In this document: one piece after another, positions 58,840-64,000 of the stretch
How positions within the stretch are numbered: the first letter of the stretch is position 1
Layout: each line of letters begins with the position of its first letter
Assembly (NCBI GenBank): GCA_903813345.2
Contig: CAIIXF020000010.1
Location: 31,368,828 to 31,432,827 of the forward strand
Length of the DNA stretch: 64,000 nt
Source: Owenia fusiformis
Lineage: Eukaryota > Annelida > Polychaeta > Sabellida > Oweniidae
Direction: 5' to 3'
The notes under the pieces: generated by a model
The model's database searches: none
Told to the model about the DNA's origin: nothing
Seen by the model: the letters and a program-made list of their open reading frames with translations, nothing else
Program-made: the position numbers and the translations under genes

Positions 58840-59453
58840 ATGTCTTTTAAAATTTACCATTTCAAGATGATTCAGTACATGGGGATCAATACTTGTTGCC
58901 CTGCATATGCGGATGACATAGCATTAATAGCACTTTTTCCAGGCGCTACGAATACGTTATTGGACATATCCTTCAAGCATAGTAATAAATGGAGGTACAA
59001 CCTTCATCCAGGAAAATGTGTGGCATTAACATATGGCTCTAAAAGAAATCTTAAATTTAGACTGGGAAATGATATCGTAAATAATGAATCCACTGCCAAA
59101 CATGTAGGCATTCCATTGTCTACAAACAATAAGTTTACTGAACATGTCAAACAGGGTATATCAAGAGGGAAGAGAAAGTTGTTTTCACTCTTCAGACTTG
59201 GACTTAAATCGGGAGGATTACCACCCCTTCTAGCCATAAAACTATTCAACAGCTTTGTAATACCTACCATGTTATACAGTGATCAGATCATTAATAACAA
59301 TACACAGGAATTGGAAATGATGGAAGTTACCCAACGAGAGATCGGATGTAGGGTCCAATTTTTTCCCAGCACCGCTAGCAATCCAACATCAATTATGCTA
59401 GTCGGATTGATTTTGTTTTAATGGTAGACATTAAAGCTGGTTTATATCGAGAA

Positions 59454-60316
59454 GCGAGTTCCATCTTTAATTAATTACAGTGATTAATTACTGGGTCACT
59501 GGCTGGTCGATGCTGGTCAACCTACCCCTCACTTATTCTTCAGTTGCCACGTGGAGATACAGGCTTACTTTCAGGCTCATATTTACTTACGTCTAATCAT
59601 ATAAAAATAATCATACGCATAATCATTTGCGCATAGGATTACAATGTCAACCATAAAGGACATGAAAAGGAAGCTTGAGGAGCTCGGGGCCGAGTTACCC
59701 CCAAAAAACGCAAGGAAGGCAGTTTACGAGGAATATCTCATACAGGCCAACGCTGAGGCCAATGCGAACGTGGACTATCATTCGGATGGAGAAGAGGGCC
59801 CCGTCCCTCAAGAGGAGAATCACACCTTGACCATGCTTGAGGGCATCAGCCACGGGATGGAGAAGATACAGGAGGCGTTGGGCAATTTGGATCAGAGAGT
59901 TGGAGCACAAGAAGCAGCGGCGTCGCCACTGGGATTACCATCAACACATCCAATGCCCCAGTTTCACGGAGGTGCCCCCGAAGTAACTGCCACCCATACC
60001 ACCACCTTATCTTGCCCTCCCCCGGGGGGTACACACTAGCAAACGCCTCAGCAAGCGTGTCACCGAACGACTTGCCCGCGGTGGAATTAGCCCAAATATA
60101 AATGTGCCGTATAGATTGGAACGCATTGGTTTTCAATTTATACCACGCAGTTTCGAATATGCATTCCTTGGAACCGCGCGGTTCCAATTTATTCTCTTCA
60201 TCAGCGGTGACCCGTACCCCAAAGCCAAATGTAATAATGTATCGTATTTTATTCTTGTATTAAAATAAATAAACTATGTCTACCAACGTTTGTCTTTGAT
60301 ATAAACAACAGTTAAG
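59454..60316 (+). mobile_element. 863-bp GC-richer insertion with 7-bp duplication
   Basis: TCGAGAA occurs at 59447-59453 and 60317-60323, in the LINE. The stretch between is visibly richer in G and C than its surroundings, has a 131-codon frame (59644-60039), a ggaaccgcgcggttcc palindrome at about 60170, and an AATAAA-bearing tail (60265-60280). This suggests a retrotransposed or YR-type gag-bearing piece. The element class is uncertain. Confidence 0.45.
59644..60039 (+). CDS. SAP-like N-terminal protein, probable gag of a retroelement
   Basis: 131 codons from an ATG in context acaATGT. The start STIKDMKRKLEELGAELPPK has the helix-turn-helix look of a SAP-type segment (LKxxLxxLGAxLP), followed by an Ala/Glu-rich stretch and a coil (MEKIQEALGNLDQRVGAQE), then Pro/Thr-rich sequence. 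DIRS-type and other retroelement gag proteins often begin this way, and a DIRS reverse transcriptase occurs 3.5 kb downstream, but a LINE interval separates them, so the link is only possible. Ends at TAG within a CCCCCGGGG stretch; another frame stays open a little further. Confidence 0.45.
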   Translation: MSTIKDMKRKLEELGAELPPKNARKAVYEEYLIQANAEANANVDYHSDGEEGPVPQEENHTLTMLEGISHGMEKIQEALGNLDQRVGAQEAAASPLGLPSTHPMPQFHGGAPEVTATHTTTLSCPPPGGTH

Positions 60317-60988
60317 TCGAGAATAGACTACGATAAGCTGTTCATGTTCTTTGGGATCCTAACACTACCAATGACAAATATATATAAGCAACTTTTAATG
60401 ATGAGACTAACGAGCTTATTTTTCCAAGGAGACAACTGGGACTCACCCATATCTAGAATGTGGGATTGTGTAACTAAATATAATCTTGTAGATATTGTGA
60501 TGGAAATGATAAGAACATTAAAATTCCCCACAAAACTGGCATGGAAAAAGAAAAGAACATTATCGGAACGAAGCAAAGAAATGACTTCAACACAATATGC
60601 AACATGTATAAACGGCATGACTTATGTGTAAATATATGTGACATTAATAATGCATCTCTAGGACCTCTTAAGCCAAGTGTGTGGTGGATTCTCAGTAAAA
60701 TAAAACCAGAATATCTTAAAATATGTAAAACAATGATGCGAATTTTATTTTCCTACCCTGGTAAAGACGTTTCACAAGACGAAATGATAGACATTGCTCA
60801 AATTATAGAGAACATGATGGTAAAACGATCTAAAATCATATATTAAATAATAACTAAAGGCTGAATAAACAGCGCCATCTTACAATGTAAATAACAATTG
60901 CTTTGCACATCTCAGTTAACATCGATTTCGTCGATGATATACATGTATCACTGTATTAATTACATGAACATGTAAATATTAATAATAA

Positions 60989-61363
60989 TTTGAAATAACT
61001 TTTTTTCACCCAGCCTAGGTCATGAACTACTGGGCCATAATCCAGTCCCATAAGAATTTCTATCTACTTATTACTTATTCAAGTGCCATTAATCTGATGC
61101 AGAAGATGTTAGGATAAAATATTGAGCAGTTAAAATACATTGTAATGTTAAAATTGTGATAGAAAATGGTCATGGCCTTGTCATTTTCAATATTTGAAAT
61201 AACTTTTTTCACCCAGCCTAGGTCATGAAGTACTGGGCCACAATCCAGCTCCATAAGAATTTGTATCTACTAATTACTTATTAAAGTGCCATTAAACTGA
61301 TACAAAATATGTTAGGATATAATATTGAGCAGTTAAAATACATTGTAATATTAAAATTGTTGA
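60989..61363. repeat. tandem duplication, about 204 bp unit, two copies
   Basis: ttgaaataactttttttcac at 60989 and ttgaaataacttttttcacc at about 61194 begin two copies that share cccagcctaggtcatgaa and gagcagttaaaatacattgt. Not coding. Confidence 0.7.
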
Positions 61364-61755
61364 AATAAGACTTGAAGTTTTGCATTTCTAATGTGTCAGT
61401 TGAATTCATAACTCCTGGTGAAATGGGGAAGGGTGGGAATATGTTTATAACAATAGTACAATGTGATACAGTTCACAAGATTGTATGCCAATACTAACTA
61501 TTTTTAATCCCACATCTTTCATATTCTTTTTCCCTCTAACAGCAAGTACTAAGATATTTATTCTTTTATGTAGGAACAAGTATAGATCTCTGAAGATCAG
61601 TATCCAGGTGTGTTTCAGTATCCAGTGTTGCTTTAAAAATAATAATATAGTATAATAATAAATCAAAATTTGCATGTTGTCTTCTGATAGCTTGTATTCT
61701 AAATTCAAACATTAAATGCTTCATTTTTCCAAAATTAATTATACAGAATTACTCA

Positions 61756-62127
61756 ATGCACTTATGTTATATTGAAGGTTCTGAAATTAAACTTCGCAAT
61801 ATATTATTAGTGAGTCTATGTCAAGTCTGTGCTAAAACAATAGTCACTGAAACCAAGAAGGAAACATTTTCAATGGAGCTATTAGTGTTATATAACATCA
61901 ACACAACAGATAATAATCCACTTGTCCATCCTCCTTTCCTTTGCACAAGTCATAGGTGCACTTTAAGGAAACAACAAGAAAAAGCTGCAAATAGGCAATC
62001 ATATTCAACACAAAATGCAGATTTGTTTGACTTCCAAACACATCACAATGATAAATGCACTGTATGTACATTTCAAAAGGAAGAGCAATGTACAGAGACC
62101 TCTGCTAGTGACATTTTTGTCCTCTAG
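61756..62127 (+). CDS. RAG1 N-terminal-like zinc protein, copy C (partial)
   Basis: A 123-codon frame. LCQVCAK at about 61818, then NPLVHPPFLCTSHRCTLRKQ at 61915-61974, and HHNDKCTVCTFQKEEQC near the end. The CxxC, HPxxxCxxH, CxxC order matches the zinc region of the RAG1-related copies at 48408 and 54446, and the frame is free of stops. CTCTAG-gtgag at the stop looks like a splice donor, so the exon may end just before it. No core exon was found downstream. Could be a host gene exon or an N-RAG-TP remnant. Confidence 0.5.
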   Translation: MHLCYIEGSEIKLRNILLVSLCQVCAKTIVTETKKETFSMELLVLYNINTTDNNPLVHPPFLCTSHRCTLRKQQEKAANRQSYSTQNADLFDFQTHHNDKCTVCTFQKEEQCTETSASDIFVL

Positions 62128-63139
62128 GTGAGACATTTAGAAAATTGTGCGAGTGATAATAATAATCTTAGCACTCGTGTTCTTGGTCCAAGGTCTTGGA
62201 TCGTGCAAATTAACAGAGATTGTCCTACATAACCAGTATGTAATTTTGTTTTGGAACAAACTCCTTGGAGGAAAGACTTCTGGTATCTTGACAATAGAAC
62301 TTCTAATTAAGACTTTATCTGTCAGAGGTTACACATTTGCAAAGTTTATGAAGAACAAACTGTCGCTGAGTGACAAAGCTGAAAAAGAATTCGGGAAAGG
62401 TTTGAAGAATTTAACAAATATGAAATAAATGGTACCTAGTGTTGGGTCATATCTATTCATCAAAGAATGAATAACAACTGCCACTACACGAGAAGTATAT
62501 GTATGGCTTCCTTTGGTTGGTGTTTTGTGTTTCTAATATGCATGTTTATTTTTCAACCAATATACTCATATTACCTGAAATGGAAGTCCGGTGACTGTGT
62601 TCCAACAGTATGTAGCAAAAAGATATGGAACAGAGGGTATGACCCTTAGCATGGTGTGAGATTAGGAAAGACAAGCATGCTATTGGTTGCCAGTGACATG
62701 TGGGTAGAGCAATAACAGGCATGAAAAATAGCACAGAGTGTGTGGTATATTCCTCCCATAAATTTCCTAATGAAGCAATAGGGTTTATTTATATGATGAA
62801 TATAAACCACAGAAAAGATAAGTTTTGTGTGCGAGATATATATATTATAAAATCATAACTTATAAATTATATTACATAATATTACATAATATGATGTAAC
62901 AACGGTTGTGATTACGTAATAAAAATTACCTTGATGGTAATTAATTTGTATAAGGCAGTTAAAAGCAATTGGGAACAAACTACCACTGAGTGCTTGCACG
63001 AAAGCCCCAAACAATTCTATACCAATATTGTAAAGAATCTAATAGTTATTGTCACTATTTTGTATTATGTTGGTTCAACCAGGTAGGAGTCGATGGAGTT
63101 AATATTTGAATGACACCTGAGAGTGTACTAGATAACTCG
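62128..63139. other. no gene recognised
   Basis: The 93-codon frame at 62147 starts with a hydrophobic stretch that mimics a signal peptide but has no ATG at its start codon or other support. AT-rich, with attacataatattacataat repeated at about 62870. Confidence 0.25.
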
Positions 63140-63285
63140 TGTCACAAATAGAAGCCAATCCTGCATTGATCTACTCATTACTAATCAACCAAATCTTTTA
63201 TCCTCTTCAAATGTAACACCTCCAATTGGAAATACTGACCACAGCACAGCACAATAACCTTGAAATCCAATATAAAAAGAATTTT
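63140..63285 (+). pseudogene. LINE endonuclease fragment
   Basis: One frame reads SCIDLLITNQPNLLSSSNVT followed by PPIGNTDHSTAQ. S-x-IDL-x-x-TN ... G-x-(S/T)DH is the closing block of the APE-type endonuclease of non-LTR retrotransposons, with the catalytic Asp-His pair kept. It is ended by stops, and no RT follows. Confidence 0.45.
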
Positions 63286-63596
63286 AAGACCCAACAAGAG
63301 AAATTGAATATCTTCCTTTTTGGCAGCTCAAAATTTAACTGCGCTACAAACATAACTGTTCTTGAAACTAGTGCCTCTTTTCTCCAGAAGTGTGTAAGTG
63401 TCTGAGTGTTGGCAGCAATTATCAAACCTTCTATGCTTAATTTATTCACCAATTTGCTTCACCAAATGGATTGTTTTTGTAATAAAATTTTTTTTAATTA
63501 ACCTAGCGATGTTATACAAAGTCGCCTTTTTGGATATTTTCTTTTAACATATATTATTGTATAAATAAAACATGATAAATAAAAAATAAAAAATTG

Positions 63597-64000
63597 TTTG
63601 GTTCCAAAAAAGGTTCCAGGAAAGTTTAGAAAAATCCAACATGTGTCTGCCCCAAAAGGCTTTTCGATTAATAAGGGAATCATGCCAAAATTAGCCTCAG
63701 TTCATGACCATAAAGTTAGTCATGTGGTTGAAAGTGTAATGTCTGTGTTTAAACGGATATAAAATCAGCATTTGATATCATACCAATACACCCAGAAGAT
63801 CGTCATTTGCTAGGTTTTAAATTTGAAGGAATGTATTATTATGCCACTACTCTTCCAATGGGCTTGTACATATCATGCAAAGTGTTTGAGATGTTAAGCA
63901 CGGCTATAAATTGGATAGCGATCAACAAATTGGGAATTAGTCTCATGCTACATATTCTTGATGATTTCTTGTTTGTGGAATGATCTTTCCTGGAAACAGT
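63597..64000 (+). mobile_element. DIRS-type retrotransposon, reverse transcriptase fragment, runs off window
   Basis: First frame: VPKKVPGKFRKIQHVSAPKG, then FSINKGIMPKLASVHDHKVS, ending at a TAA (63761-63763). The overlapping frame from about 63760 reads DIKSAFDIIPIHPEDRHLLG, then LPMGLYISCKVFEM and LHILDDFLFVE before TGA (63981-63983). K-x-PGK-x-R, DIKSAF-x-IP and LDDFL are the RT blocks of DIRS1/Ngaro-like (tyrosine-recombinase) elements. One frameshift and one stop indicate inactivity. The RNase H and recombinase would lie to the right of the window. Confidence 0.75.

Larger units (their letters stand above)
58840..60846 (+). mobile_element. LINE reverse transcriptase, 5'-truncated and split by an insertion
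   Basis: The frame 58840-59421 carries the RT active-site box CPAYADDIALIALFPGA, then KWRYNLHPGKCVALTYGS and STAKHVGIPLSTNNKF. After an 863-bp insertion, 60324-60846 (two frames) continues with the family C-terminal region: DYDKLFMFFGILTLPMTNIY, KYNLVDIVMEMIRTLKFPTK and LAWKKK, then FNTICNMYKRHDLC. The endonuclease and N-terminal RT are missing. The RT portion is open while the rest is frameshifted. Different lineage from the LINE at 29393, judged by motif sequence. Confidence 0.75.

Noticed and set aside
60025-60260. Extension of the SAP-like frame into a longer protein
   Set aside because: The frame closes at TAG near 60037, and the alternative frame closes shortly after. Joining them would need an unsupported frameshift.
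62147-62428. 93-codon frame with a signal-peptide-like start
   Set aside because: The first codon is GTG in AT-rich DNA, there is no ATG in context and no similarity. The hydrophobic start comes from ata/tta runs.

Overview
The window is nuclear DNA from an animal, most likely a marine invertebrate. It is visibly AT-rich, genes are split by GT-AG introns, and most of the length is transposable elements in several layers of nesting. No bacterial-type operons, rRNA or CRISPR array are present. The sequence alone does not fix the species.

Region 1-5.3 kb holds the one well-supported host gene, a minus-strand BEN-domain gene (5249 to 1410). Its middle is an array of six near-identical 114-bp exons, all flanked by phase-2 introns. 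Skipping two copies that carry G-run length changes gives a closed frame of 328 codons. Region 5-11 kb has several small inverted-repeat elements, an 'aaaacaggag' minisatellite and a decayed hAT transposase. Region 11.2-15.4 kb is one giant inverted-repeat element with arms of about 1 kb around a 21-bp GC-rich minisatellite.

Region 16-20 kb carries duplicated exons of a SWIM zinc-finger protein and a MITE with an internal tRNA-like Pol III unit. Region 21.1-27.5 kb is framed by 25-bp inverted repeats starting CACTG, 3-bp target duplications and clustered subterminal motifs, as in CACTA (EnSpm/CMC) elements. A foldback element with 15-bp repeat arrays and a 9-bp target duplication is nested inside it. 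Region 28-31.3 kb has a satellite-like tandem repeat and a non-LTR retrotransposon with a 14-bp target duplication that split an open host exon. Region 32.5-38.5 kb has a second foldback-like element and a 326-bp triplicated unit.

From 39 to 62 kb the window is dominated by broken copies of one DDE-type transposase family. It has an N-terminal CxxC..HP..CxxC zinc region like that of RAG1 and a core with GGDKGG, GDYEFL and GEQGxExIH motifs. These copies are interrupted by mariner-type MITEs at TA sites and lie next to two unrelated piggyBac remnants. The last 6 kb hold a second LINE split by a GC-richer insertion, another RAG1-like zinc domain, a LINE endonuclease fragment and a DIRS-type reverse transcriptase that runs off the window. 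The transposon genes do not form a pathway. Their order records successive insertions, several of which can be dated against each other by nesting or by empty-site comparison.
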